This document shows, in pieces, positions 8,256 through 16,858 of a stretch of DNA of 64,000 nucleotides (position 1 is its first letter; each line of letters starts with the position of its first letter). Origin of the DNA: Streptomyces sp. CB01580 (lineage in GTDB: Bacteria; Actinomycetota; Actinomycetes; Streptomycetales; Streptomycetaceae); assembly GCF_001905795.1 (NCBI RefSeq), contig NZ_LIXJ01000004.1, positions 366,409 through 430,408 on the forward strand, given 5' to 3'. Below the pieces are notes generated by a model. That model had not been told where the DNA came from, searched no databases, and saw nothing but the letters and a program-made list of their open reading frames with translations. The position numbers were made by a program, and so were the translations under genes.

Positions 8256-8966
8256 CTAAAGGCCGTCCCGCCCCTCGCCCTTCTCCAGCCGTCCGCGCCC
8301 GCGCCCCAGCTCCCGCTCCCGCTCCGCCTCCTTGAGCCGCTTTCTTTCCGCCTTGCTTCTCTTGCGTTCCACGCCGACACCGCCCATCAGCGCGAACCCG
8401 GTGATCCGCACGCGAGGCGCGTCCGGCGACGGGACGCCTTCGTCCTTCGAGCTCTCCCCGAAGCCGCCCATGATGCCGATGCCTCTGACCTCGACGTTCA
8501 GCTCCGGCGGAACCGTCACATGGATGCCGCCCATGATCGTGAAACAGCGGATGACCACCTCGCGGTCCTCGAAGTTCGCCTCGCGCAGGTCGATGTCACC
8601 GCCGCCCCACATCGCGAAGCCGGTGAACTTCCGGCCCACCGTCCAGTTGCCCCGGCGGCCGAACCCGCCCCAGAGGGCGAACCCTCCGCTCGACGTGGCC
8701 GGCTTGCCGATCCGGTCCGCCCAACGCAGCTCCGAACCGGTCGTCGCAGGGGCCTGGCCCACCGGGCGCCCATGGGTGCCGGGTGCCGGAAGATCCCGTA
8801 CGAGCGGTTCCAACTCCCCATGCGTACGCGCCTTGTAAGTCGCGTCGAGCCGCTGCTCGAACTCCTCCATCTCCAGCCGGCCCTCGGCCACCGCCTCGCG
8901 CAGGATCTCGGCGATGCGCTCACGCTCGGCGTCGGAGGCACGCATTTCAGGAAGCTCACTCGTCAT
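8256..8966 (-). CDS. DUF1707 domain protein
   Basis: 236 residues. Residues 7-60 (MRASDAERERIAEILREAVA, then EGRLEMEEFEQRLDA and HGELEPLVRDLP) form the DUF1707 module found at the N-terminus of many Streptomyces proteins. The centre has a repeated GGF/MGG pattern (FALWGGFGRRGNWTVG, FAMWGGGDIDL, FTIMGGIHVTVP, IGIMGGFGE, FALMGGVGVE), a parallel beta-helix-like structure as in LiaF-type C-terminal domains. A highly charged Lys/Arg/Glu tail ends it. No TM segment is present. This suggests a membrane-stress sensing or scaffolding protein; this is inference. Confidence 0.85.
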   Translation of the reverse strand: MTSELPEMRASDAERERIAEILREAVAEGRLEMEEFEQRLDATYKARTHGELEPLVRDLPAPGTHGRPVGQAPATTGSELRWADRIGKPATSSGGFALWGGFGRRGNWTVGRKFTGFAMWGGGDIDLREANFEDREVVIRCFTIMGGIHVTVPPELNVEVRGIGIMGGFGESSKDEGVPSPDAPRVRITGFALMGGVGVERKRSKAERKRLKEAERERELGRGRGRLEKGEGRDGL

Positions 8967-8999
8967 ACCGCGCAGCCTATTGAACCCCGCGTGGTTCCG

Positions 9000-10208
9000 T
9001 CACCGATCCACATGCGCCCGCACGCCGTCGGCCGACGCGTACATCTTCGCGATCACCGCCTCGATGTCGGGCTCCCGCACCGAGAGATCGACCAGCGGAT
9101 GGTCCGCGGCGATCCGGGCGACCAGTGGCGCGGCCGACTCCGAGGCCGGGAAGGACAGCCACTGACGCGGCCCCTCCACCTTCACCGTACGCACGAAGGG
9201 CGCCGACTCCAGCCGGATGGGCGGGAGTTCACGCTCCAGGTCGACCACCAGCATCCGCTCGCTCTCCCCCACCTCGTGCAGCCCGGCCAGCGCGCCGTCA
9301 TACATCAGCCGACCGTGGTCGATCACCATCACACGCTTGCAGAGCTGCTCGATGTCGGTCAGATCGTGCGTGGTCAGCAGGACCGTCGTACCGCGTTCCG
9401 CGTTCAGGTCCCGCAGAAAGCCACGCACCTTGGACTTGGAGACGACGTCGAGGCCGATCGTCGGTTCGTCCAGGTACAGCACCTCGGGATCGTGCAGCAG
9501 AGCCGCCGCGATGTCGCCACGCATCCGCTGCCCCAACGACAGCTGCCGCACAGGAACGTCCAACAACTCACCCAGATCGAGGAGTTCGACGCACCGGTCC
9601 AGGTTCTCGCGGTAGCGGGCGTCCGGGATCCGGTACATCCGGTGCATCAGCCGGTACGAGTCGCGCAGCGGCAGGTCCCACCACAGCGTGGTGCGCTGGC
9701 CGAACACCACTCCGATCCGGTGCGCCAGCCTCGTGCGCTCCCTGGACGGGTCGATGCCCGCCACCCGCAGCCGGCCGCCGCTCGGGGTGAGGATGCCGGT
9801 CAGCATCTTGATCGTGGTCGACTTCCCGGCGCCGTTCGGGCCGATGTAACCGACCATCTCGCCGCGCGGGACACGGAAGCTGATCGAATCGACCGCCCGC
9901 ACCTGACGGCGCTCACGCCGCAGGAAACCGCTTCTGCGGCGCACGTCGAAGACCTTCTCGACGTTGTCGAGCACGATGAAGTCGGCCTCTCCACCGCTCC
10001 CGGCGCCGGACTTGCCGGCGACCTCGGCGGTGGCCTTCCCAGCGGCCTTCCCACCAACCTTCGCACCCACTCCTCCACCGGCCTTCCCGTCGACTCCTGC
10101 ACCGGTCCCGGCGCCGGCAGTGCCACCGGGACGGCCCCTTTCCCCCGTACGGGTGCCCTCCCCCGCCGCCATCCCCGCCCCGGCCTCCGCCTCCGCCTCT
10201 GCGTCCAT
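9000..10208 (-). CDS. ABC-2 type exporter, ATP-binding subunit
   Basis: 402 residues. Walker A GPNGAGKST near residue 123, signature LSLGQ near 222, Walker B with VLYLDEPTIGLD near 245, then the H-loop TTHDL. The GQRTTLWWDLP segment after the Q-loop is typical of the subfamily paired with two ABC-2 permeases in Streptomyces (viologen/daunorubicin-exporter-like). The first about 75 residues are an unusual Gly/Ala/Lys-rich tail, and the true start may be further in, at the GTG of IVLDNVEKVF. It lies downstream of its two permeases on the same strand after a 174-base gap of Pro-coding-like repeats. Confidence 0.88.
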   Translation of the reverse strand: MDAEAEAEAGAGMAAGEGTRTGERGRPGGTAGAGTGAGVDGKAGGGVGAKVGGKAAGKATAEVAGKSGAGSGGEADFIVLDNVEKVFDVRRRSGFLRRERRQVRAVDSISFRVPRGEMVGYIGPNGAGKSTTIKMLTGILTPSGGRLRVAGIDPSRERTRLAHRIGVVFGQRTTLWWDLPLRDSYRLMHRMYRIPDARYRENLDRCVELLDLGELLDVPVRQLSLGQRMRGDIAAALLHDPEVLYLDEPTIGLDVVSKSKVRGFLRDLNAERGTTVLLTTHDLTDIEQLCKRVMVIDHGRLMYDGALAGLHEVGESERMLVVDLERELPPIRLESAPFVRTVKVEGPRQWLSFPASESAAPLVARIAADHPLVDLSVREPDIEAVIAKMYASADGVRAHVDR

Positions 10209-10382
10209 CTCCGATGCCCCTGTTCCTGTCCGTGTCCCGGCCCCGGCCCTCGCGGCTGCGCCCGCGTCCGTACCCGTGCCCGCCCCGTACTTAGTACTTG
10301 CTCCTGCCCCGCACCTCTCGGCCTACGTCCTCCTGCCCCCTTCGCCGCCCGCCCCTCGCACCGCCCCCGTCGCGCATCCCGG

Positions 10383-11252
10383 TCAGCTGCCCGTGCTGCG
10401 GTACGCGCGCAGGCCCTTGCGCCAGGCCAGGCCCGCGCCCACCCAGCACAGGGCGGCCACCGCCGGAGGCAGGAACGCCACCCACTCCGGCAGTCCCAGC
10501 GGGTACTCCCGGCCCAGCACGTACAGCGCGGGCAGCCAGTTCACGAACGCCAGCGGCACCACGAACGTCACCCCGCGCACCAGGTCCTTCGCGAAGATCG
10601 ACGGCGGGTACTGGAGCAGTGTGTTCCCGCCGTACGTGAAGGAGTTCTGCACCTCGGAGGCGTCCTGCGCGACGAACTGGAACGCCGCCCCGACCACGAA
10701 CACCGCCGCGAAGATCGCCGCACCGCTCAGCAGCATCAGCGGGACCACCACCACCTTCAGCGGTGTCCACTCGATGTCCAGCACCACCAGCGCGTACCCC
10801 AGGACCAGCACGCCCTGCGTGATGCGCCCCAGCCTGCGCAGCGCGAACCGGTCCGCCGCGACCTGGGCCAGCACCGGCACCGGCCGCACCAGCAACGTGT
10901 CCAGCGTGCCGTCGCGCACCCGCCGCCCCAGCCGGTCCATCGAGCCCATGACCAGGTCGGCGAGACCGAACGCGGTGCCCGAGGCCCCGTACAGCAGGGC
11001 GATCTCCGGCAGCGAGTATCCGCCCAGCGCGTCGACGTGCGAGAACATCAGCATGATCGCGACGAAGTCGAAGGCCGTCACGGCGAAGTTCCCGAACGCC
11101 GTCATCGCGAACGAGGCCCGGTACGCCATGGTCGAGCGCAGCCACATCGTCGCGATCAGCCCGTACGCCCGGACCCCCTCGACGAACCGCGACCGCTCGA
11201 CGAACACCACCGCGGGCCGGTCCGCCCCGGCCCTCCCTGTCGTCTCAGCCAC
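10383..11252 (-). CDS. ABC-2 type exporter permease subunit
   Basis: 289 residues from a GTG (11250-11252) that overlaps the end of the preceding permease gene by 8 bases. Six hydrophobic segments are visible, with a helix-rich start (RAYGLIATMWLRSTMAYRAS) and the motif FGLADLVMGSMDRLGRRVRDGTLDTLLVRPVPVL split over a cytoplasmic loop. The loop with G-T-L-D-T-L-L-V-R-P is the shared mark of this ABC-2 permease class. It works with the ATPase at 9000-10208 and the permease at 11245-12045; substrate unknown. Confidence 0.87.
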   Translation of the reverse strand: MAETTGRAGADRPAVVFVERSRFVEGVRAYGLIATMWLRSTMAYRASFAMTAFGNFAVTAFDFVAIMLMFSHVDALGGYSLPEIALLYGASGTAFGLADLVMGSMDRLGRRVRDGTLDTLLVRPVPVLAQVAADRFALRRLGRITQGVLVLGYALVVLDIEWTPLKVVVVPLMLLSGAAIFAAVFVVGAAFQFVAQDASEVQNSFTYGGNTLLQYPPSIFAKDLVRGVTFVVPLAFVNWLPALYVLGREYPLGLPEWVAFLPPAVAALCWVGAGLAWRKGLRAYRSTGS

Positions 11253-12045
11253 CCTGGACCACCACCCTCCGCGTCGCCACCGACTGCAGCAGCCGTCCCG
11301 CCAGCAGCAGCGCCAGCGCCCAGCCGCCCTGGAACGCGTACGCCTCCACCAGCCCCCACCCCGTGTACTTGCCGAGGAACACATCGGCCGGCACCTGAAG
11401 CAGCGACGACCACGGCAACACCCGGGCCACCTCGCCCAGCACCCCGGGAAACAGCGTCAGCGGCAGCAGCATCCCGGAGAAGAACAGCCCGGCCAGGGAC
11501 GTCATCTGCGACACCCCCGCCCCGTCCAGCAGCCAGAACGCGGAGAGCGCCACCAGATAGCGGATCGCGAAACTGACGACGACACCGAGCGTCACCGAGA
11601 CGAGAAAGGCCGACCAGACCGCCGGCGAGGTCGGCAGGGCGAGTTCGAAGGCGAGCGAACCCAACAGCATCGGCGCCACACCACGGCCCAGCAGATGGAA
11701 GGCCGCGCGCCCCAAGTCACCTGCCAGCCACCACAGTTGGAGGTCAACGGGACGGTAGAGATCGACCGCCACATCACCCGTCCGGATGCGCTCGATCAGT
11801 TCGTCCTCGAAGCCGCCGCCCATCATGGCGCAGGTCATCAGCAGTGCCTGCCCCAGCCATACGTAGGTGAGCGCCTGAGGCATGTCGTAACCGCCGAGCT
11901 GCGGACGCTCGTCCCACAGGGCCACGTAGGTGTACGTCATGATGAAACCGAAGACGGTGTTGGTGAACACTCCCGCTGCCGTGGCGGTCCGATAGGTGGC
12001 GTAGCGCCGGAAGCCGCCCGCCGCCACCACCGCGTACAACCGCAC
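11245..12045 (-). CDS. ABC-2 type exporter permease subunit
   Basis: 266 residues, about six TM segments. The N-terminal FRRYATYRTATAAGVFTNTV and the loop IERIRTGDVAVDLYRPVD match the same ABC-2 permease class as its neighbour (compare G-D-V-A-V-D-L-Y-R-P with G-T-L-D-T-L-L-V-R-P). This is the first gene of the three-gene exporter operon, running toward lower coordinates. The exporter probably forms a heterodimeric channel with the second permease. Confidence 0.87.
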   Translation of the reverse strand: MRLYAVVAAGGFRRYATYRTATAAGVFTNTVFGFIMTYTYVALWDERPQLGGYDMPQALTYVWLGQALLMTCAMMGGGFEDELIERIRTGDVAVDLYRPVDLQLWWLAGDLGRAAFHLLGRGVAPMLLGSLAFELALPTSPAVWSAFLVSVTLGVVVSFAIRYLVALSAFWLLDGAGVSQMTSLAGLFFSGMLLPLTLFPGVLGEVARVLPWSSLLQVPADVFLGKYTGWGLVEAYAFQGGWALALLLAGRLLQSVATRRVVVQGG

Positions 12046-12213
12046 CCATCGCTCCCGTCACCCGGGTGCCGAGCCACCGTCAGGCACCAAAGCGCATGAC
12101 ATTAGCCCCAAGTGGGCGGTCGCCGCGAGCGCTTTTCGATGGTCGATCCGGTGCGTATGAGACAGAAAAGTGCACTATGGGGGAAGTGACCGCGGCCGAG
12201 GAGTCTGCACGAC

Positions 12214-14760
12214 ATGAGCGACGAGCCACAGCAGCCGAGCGGAAGACACGAACCCGGCAACCAGCCCTCCGGGGCCCCGTCCGCCCGCGCCGACAGCAGC
12301 ACCGGCACCGCCGGAATCACCGACACCACCGGCAACGCCGACCCCGCACGGCACAACGACGGCAGTGGCACCGACGAGCCGCGGCAGAGCGACGGCGCCG
12401 ACGAGCCGCAGGAGGACGGACACCCGGGGCGGACCGGCCGACGCCGGATCGCCGGCGCCCTGCGCACCGCCGTCGGCGCCCTGCTCCTGATGGCCCTGCT
12501 CCTGCTCGGCGGCCTCATCGCCGGATACGAACTCGTCGACATCCCGGCCGCCAACGCCAACGCCACCGCGCAGTCCAACGTCTACCTCTACCGGGACGGC
12601 AGCGTCATCGCCCGCTCCGGCAAGATCAACCGGGAGAACGTCAGACTCTCCCAGGTCCCGCTCACCGTCCAGCGCGCCGTCCTCGCCGCGGAGGACCGCG
12701 ACTTCTACTCCGAACGGGCCATCGACCTCAAGGCCATGACCCGCGCGGCCTGGAACACCCTCACCGGCAAGGGCACCCAGGGCGGATCGACCATCACCCA
12801 GCAGTACGTCAAGAACTACTACCTGGGCCAGGAACGGACCGTCCCGCGCAAGGTCAAGGAACTCTTCATCGCGGTCAAGCTCAATCGCGAACAGCCCAAG
12901 AGCCAGATCCTCGAGGGCTACCTCAACACCAGTTACTTCGGCCGCAACGCCTACGGCATCCAGGCCGCCGCCCTGGCCTACTACGGCAAGGACATCGGCC
13001 GGATCACCACCGCCGAGGGCGCCTACCTCGCATCCCTCCTCAACGCCCCCAGCGCGTACGACGTCGTCGTCCACCCCGAGAACAGGACCGCGGTCCTCGC
13101 CCGCTGGCACTACGTCCTCGACGGCATGGTCAAGGAGAAGTGGATCAGCCCCGCCGAACGGGCCGCCATGAAATTCCCCGTACCCGGCAAGGTCAGGCCG
13201 CCCACCGGACTCTCCGGACAGCGCGGCTACATCGTCCAGGCCATCGGCGACTACCTCACCGCCCACGGCGTCATCGACGAGAACACCCTGGCCACCGGCG
13301 GCTACCGGATCACCACCACCCTGGAGAAGAAGAAGCAGAACGCCCTCGTCAAGGCCGTCGACGACAACGTCACCTCCCAGACCAGCACCCAACGCGACAT
13401 CGACCGCCACGTCCGCGTCGGCGGCGCCTCCATCGACCCCGCCACCGGCCGGGTCCTCGCCATGTACGGCGGCTTCGACTACACCAAGCAGTACGTGAAC
13501 AACGCGACCCGCCGCGACTACCAGGTCGGCTCCACCTTCAAGCCGTTCGTCTTCGCCTCCGCCGTCGCCAACGACTCCATCACCCAGGGCGGCCGCCGCA
13601 TCACCCCCGCCACCATCTACGACGGCACCACCAAACGCATGGTCCAGGGACGCAACGGCCCCACCGGCTACGCCCCCGCCAACGAGGACGACCGGAGCTA
13701 CGGCCGCATCACCGTGAGCACCGCCACCGACCGGTCCGTCAACGCCGTCTACGCCCAGATGGCCCAGGACGTCGACCCCGCCAAGGTCGGCCGGACCGCA
13801 GTCGCCCTCGGCATCCCCAAGAACACCCCCGACCTCACCGCTTCACCATCCATCGCCCTCGGCGTCGCCACCGCCAGCGTCCTCGACATGACCGAGGCCT
13901 ACGCCACCCTCGCCAACCACGGCGTGCACCACGCACGCATCCTCGTCGACAAGGTCAGCAAGGACGGCGAAGACCTGACACTGCCCGGCCCGAACACCGG
14001 ACAGGCCGTGCCCCGCGAAGCCGCCGACACCACCACCTGGATGCTCCGGAGCGTCGTCAAGGACGGCACCGGAACCGCCGCCCAGTCCGCCGGCCGCCCC
14101 GCCGCGGGCAAGACCGGCACCGCCGAGGAGGACCGGGCCGCCTGGTTCGCCGGCTACACCCCCGACCTCGCCACCGTCATCGCCGTCATGGGCCAGGACC
14201 CCAAGACCGGTGCGCAGAAATCGCTCTACGGGGCACTCGGGCTCTCCCGCATGAGCGGCGGCGGACCACCCGCCCGGATCTGGGGCCAGTACACCGGCGC
14301 GGCGCTGCTCGACAGCGCGGCCAAGAACTTCGACCTCCACCTCGAAAACGGCTTCGACGAAGAAGACCTCGACTACGCCGAGTGGGAGATCGAGGACCAC
14401 TACGGCGACGGAAGGTACGACAACGGGAGGTACGACAACGGAAGGTACGGCGACGGAAGGCACAGCACCAGAAGACCGTACGAGAACCTCTACGGCCCAC
14501 CGGCCCACCGCGGATCCGCCCCGCCCGCCAAACCGCACAAGCCCGGAAGCGGCACACCCACCGGCGGCGGGACGCCGGTCCCCGGGGCCGGGCACGCGAC
14601 CGGCAACGGGGGCGGGGGCGGGAACGGCGCCGACGACAAAACCGGAGGCGCCACAGAGCACGCACCCCGCCCGAGCACCGGGGTCACTCCCGCACCCCCG
14701 GACACGCACACCCCCCGGGCCACACCCCCGCCGCACACCAGCACGGCACCGCGTCAGTGA
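12214..14760 (+). CDS. Bifunctional class A penicillin-binding protein
   Basis: 848 residues. A hydrophilic Gly/Asp/Pro-rich cytoplasmic tail (1-85) is followed by one TM helix (about 88-110), a GT51 transglycosylase domain (EDRDFYSE near 162, GGSTITQQYVKN near 190, GYLNTSYFGRNAYG near 235-250) and a transpeptidase domain. The transpeptidase has STFK (Ser about 440), SVN (about 508) and KTGTAEE (about 633). It polymerises and cross-links peptidoglycan at the outer face of the membrane. The C-terminal 115 residues hold a DGRYDNGRY-type repeat and a Pro/Gly-rich tail. The ATG follows GAGGAG. Its last 7 bases overlap the convergent sugE gene. Confidence 0.93.
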   Translation: MSDEPQQPSGRHEPGNQPSGAPSARADSSTGTAGITDTTGNADPARHNDGSGTDEPRQSDGADEPQEDGHPGRTGRRRIAGALRTAVGALLLMALLLLGGLIAGYELVDIPAANANATAQSNVYLYRDGSVIARSGKINRENVRLSQVPLTVQRAVLAAEDRDFYSERAIDLKAMTRAAWNTLTGKGTQGGSTITQQYVKNYYLGQERTVPRKVKELFIAVKLNREQPKSQILEGYLNTSYFGRNAYGIQAAALAYYGKDIGRITTAEGAYLASLLNAPSAYDVVVHPENRTAVLARWHYVLDGMVKEKWISPAERAAMKFPVPGKVRPPTGLSGQRGYIVQAIGDYLTAHGVIDENTLATGGYRITTTLEKKKQNALVKAVDDNVTSQTSTQRDIDRHVRVGGASIDPATGRVLAMYGGFDYTKQYVNNATRRDYQVGSTFKPFVFASAVANDSITQGGRRITPATIYDGTTKRMVQGRNGPTGYAPANEDDRSYGRITVSTATDRSVNAVYAQMAQDVDPAKVGRTAVALGIPKNTPDLTASPSIALGVATASVLDMTEAYATLANHGVHHARILVDKVSKDGEDLTLPGPNTGQAVPREAADTTTWMLRSVVKDGTGTAAQSAGRPAAGKTGTAEEDRAAWFAGYTPDLATVIAVMGQDPKTGAQKSLYGALGLSRMSGGGPPARIWGQYTGAALLDSAAKNFDLHLENGFDEEDLDYAEWEIEDHYGDGRYDNGRYDNGRYGDGRHSTRRPYENLYGPPAHRGSAPPAKPHKPGSGTPTGGGTPVPGAGHATGNGGGGGNGADDKTGGATEHAPRPSTGVTPAPPDTHTPRATPPPHTSTAPRQ

Positions 14761-15074
14761 CCGGACGTCGCCTTCAGCCCCACGACGGCCACCAGCAGCA
14801 GACAGACGAAAAATATCCGGGCGGCGGTCGCCGGCTCACCCAGGACCACCATGCCGAGCACCGCCGCACCGGCCGCACCGATGCCGACCCACACCCCGTA
14901 CGCCGTACCGATCGGCAGCGTCCGCGCCGCATGGGACAGCAGCACCATGCTCGCCACGATCCCGAACCCGGTGAACACACTCGGCCACAACCGCGTGAAC
15001 CCATCCGTGTACTTCATACCGATCGACCAGCCCACTTCCAGGAGACCGGCGAGCACCAGCAGAACCCACGCCAT
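14754..15074 (-). CDS. sugE: SMR-family guanidinium exporter SugE/Gdx
   Basis: 106 residues, four TM helices: the whole length of an SMR transporter. Glu13 in LAGLLEVGWSIGMKY is the essential proton/substrate carboxylate. GFTRLWPS and LPIGTAYGVWVGIGA are the signature of the SugE/Gdx branch, which exports guanidinium rather than broad drugs. A probable guanidine-III riboswitch sits in its leader (15115-15160), which supports that assignment. GGAGGTG precedes the ATG. It converges with, and slightly overlaps, the penicillin-binding protein gene. Confidence 0.93.
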   Translation of the reverse strand: MAWVLLVLAGLLEVGWSIGMKYTDGFTRLWPSVFTGFGIVASMVLLSHAARTLPIGTAYGVWVGIGAAGAAVLGMVVLGEPATAARIFFVCLLLVAVVGLKATSGH

Positions 15075-15114
15075 GACGACACCTCCGACGAGACAGAAAA
15101 ACGCGAACCATCAG

Positions 15115-15160
15115 GTGCGTCGTCTTTGCGAATCCCGGTACGGCGCACGTCTCGTCGGGT
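15115..15160 (-). ncRNA. Probable guanidine-III (ykkC-III) riboswitch
   Basis: Read on the minus strand, the sugE leader contains CCCGACGAG, then GUGCGCCGU, then ACCGGG, and finally GCAAAGACGACGCAC. CCCG (15159-15156) pairs with CGGG (15137-15134). GUGCGCCGU (15148-15140) pairs with ACGACGCAC (15123-15115) with one mismatch, which interlocks with the first helix as a pseudoknot. The conserved ACGAG and AAGACG segments agree with the guanidine-III aptamer as I remember it from Thermobifida. It ends about 30 bases before the ribosome site, so ligand binding could control translation of the guanidinium exporter. Confidence 0.85.
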
Positions 15161-15308
15161 GGGCTCCACCGTAGCAAAACACACGCAAAGCGGCTGGTGA
15201 CCCCGGTCACCAGCCCCTGCACGGCACACAGCACTCACGCCCCGCGCGCCAGGACAGCGCGGGACGAACGACGCGGGCCGCGAATCGGACTGCGGGCCAC
15301 GGATCGGA

Positions 15309-15650
15309 CTACAGATACAGCCCGGTCGAATCCTCCGAACCCTCGAACCGGTCCGCCGCCACCGCGTGCAGATCCCGCTCACGCATCAGTACATACGCCA
15401 CACCGCGCACCTCGACCTCCGCACGGTCCTCGGGGTCGAACAGCACCCGGTCCCCCGGCTCCACCGTCCGCACGTTCTGGCCCACGGCGACCACCACGGC
15501 CCAGGCCAGCCGACGGCCGACCGCGGCCGTCGCCGGAATCAGGATCCCGCCGCCCGAACGCCGCTCGCCCTCCGGCGCATCGGACCGGACCAGCACACGG
15601 TCGTGCAACATGCGGATGGGCAGCTTGTCGTCGGTGTTGTTCTCACTCAC
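15309..15650 (-). CDS. GroES-family (Cpn10-like) co-chaperone
   Basis: 113 residues from GTG 15650, preceded by AGGTAG at about 10 bases. The Cpn10 fold is seen in IRMLHDRVLVRSD, a mobile-loop equivalent (GERRSGGGILIPATA), VVVAVGQNVRTVEPGDRVLF and VRGVAYVLMRERDLHAV. It is longer and more divergent than the housekeeping GroES of Streptomyces and stands alone without groEL, so it may be an accessory paralogue. The partner and role are unknown. Confidence 0.82.
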   Translation of the reverse strand: MSENNTDDKLPIRMLHDRVLVRSDAPEGERRSGGGILIPATAAVGRRLAWAVVVAVGQNVRTVEPGDRVLFDPEDRAEVEVRGVAYVLMRERDLHAVAADRFEGSEDSTGLYL

Positions 15651-15711
15651 GACCCGCAACCTACCTGCCCGACACCGCTCCGCAAGCCTCCGGGGTGCCC
15701 AGAGCGCCGCA

Positions 15712-16032
15712 TCAGTTCTTCCGGCGCTTCCTCGACGTCGCGATCAACCCCACGACACCGACCGCGAGCAGCGCCACCGGCACGACACGCTCCAGACGCG
15801 GCACCCCGTCCTCGGTCACGAACTGCGCCTTCACGTCCGACACCGCCCGGTTCACCGCGACAAAAGCCCGGCCGGCCGTCCGGTCCACCGCCTCGGCGGC
15901 CTTGGCCTTCGCATCGTCCATGATCGTCTTCGGGTGCACCCGCACCCCGATCTCATCGAGCACCACCGCGAGCTGTTCACGCCTGCTGATGATGTCCGCC
16001 TCGATCTGCGCAGGGGTCCTGGCATCCGACAC
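15712..16032 (-). CDS. DUF3618 membrane protein
   Basis: 106 residues from GTG 16032, which has GGAGG seven bases upstream (an ATG at 16062 lacks a site). RTPAQIEADIISRREQLAVV with LDEIGVRVHP at the start is the DUF3618 signature. A helical middle (AKAKAAEAVDRTAGRAFVAV) and one TM helix (VVPVALLAVGVVGLIATS) with a basic tail follow. In Streptomyces such proteins occur beside peroxiredoxin or phage-holin-like genes; here the Bcp peroxidase is divergent. Function unknown. Confidence 0.85.
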   Translation of the reverse strand: MSDARTPAQIEADIISRREQLAVVLDEIGVRVHPKTIMDDAKAKAAEAVDRTAGRAFVAVNRAVSDVKAQFVTEDGVPRLERVVPVALLAVGVVGLIATSRKRRKN

Positions 16033-16159
16033 CGCGCCGCCTCCGTGGTACTCGTCCGTCAATCTTCATCGACAGTCTGTCAGCTCGACAGCCCACGCAC
16101 CCGGCGGCACCCCTATTACGCTCGGTCCCGTACACCGCACGCGCCACTTGAGGAGAACC

Positions 16160-16627
16160 ATGAGCGAGCGACTCCAGCCCGGCGACACCGCCCCCGCCTT
16201 CACCCTCCCCGACGCCGACGGCAACGAGATCTCGCTCGCCGACCACAAGGGCCGCAAGGTCGTCGTCTACTTCTACCCGGCCGCCCTGACCCCCGGCTGC
16301 ACCAAGCAGGCCTGCGACTTCACCGACAACCTGGCGCTGCTCGCCGACGCCGGATACGACGTCATCGGCATCTCCCCCGACAAGCCCGAGAAGCTCGCCA
16401 AGTTCCGCGAGAAGGAAAACCTCGAGGTCACCCTGGTCGGCGACCCCTCCAAGGAGATCCTCACGGCGTACGGCGCCTTCGGGGAGAAGAAGCTCTACGG
16501 CAAAACGGTGACGGGAGTCATCCGTTCCACGATCGTCGTGGACGAGGACGGCAAGGTCGAACGAGCCCTCTACAACGTCAAGGCCACCGGCCACGTAGCC
16601 AAGATCATCAAGGACCTCGGCATCTGA
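16160..16627 (+). CDS. bcp: Thioredoxin-dependent thiol peroxidase (Bcp, peroxiredoxin Q)
   Basis: 155 residues, the usual Bcp length. The active site AALTPGCTKQACDF has the peroxidatic Cys47 and the resolving Cys52 five residues on, the PrxQ/Bcp arrangement. PGDTAPAFTLPDADG and VIGISPDKPEKLAKF are family motifs. It reduces hydrogen and organic peroxides in the cytosol with thioredoxin as electron donor. The ATG at 16160 follows GAGGAG. It stands alone, divergent from the DUF3618 gene. Confidence 0.95.
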   Translation: MSERLQPGDTAPAFTLPDADGNEISLADHKGRKVVVYFYPAALTPGCTKQACDFTDNLALLADAGYDVIGISPDKPEKLAKFREKENLEVTLVGDPSKEILTAYGAFGEKKLYGKTVTGVIRSTIVVDEDGKVERALYNVKATGHVAKIIKDLGI

Positions 16628-16858
16628 CCCCGCCACCCGATCCCCGGCAGCCGGCCCCGACGCCCCGGCATCGGGCCCGACTCCCCGACCCCCGCCCAGG
16701 ACCACCCCGAGCGGCCCAACGCGGATGAGGAACACCCGCATGCCACGGGAAGCATCCGCATGTGAGGGACGTCGCATTCGACCACCGCACCGGTTTGAGG
16801 CCGCCATGACCGCGCAGAAGCCCTTTCTGGAACACCCATCCGAGGAAAGGACCCGGTC

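Noticed and set aside
8520..11576. About 1000-codon frame opposite the DUF1707 and ABC exporter genes
   Set aside because: His/Arg/Gln-rich, with no recognisable domain; codon positions follow the opposite strand. A shadow frame.
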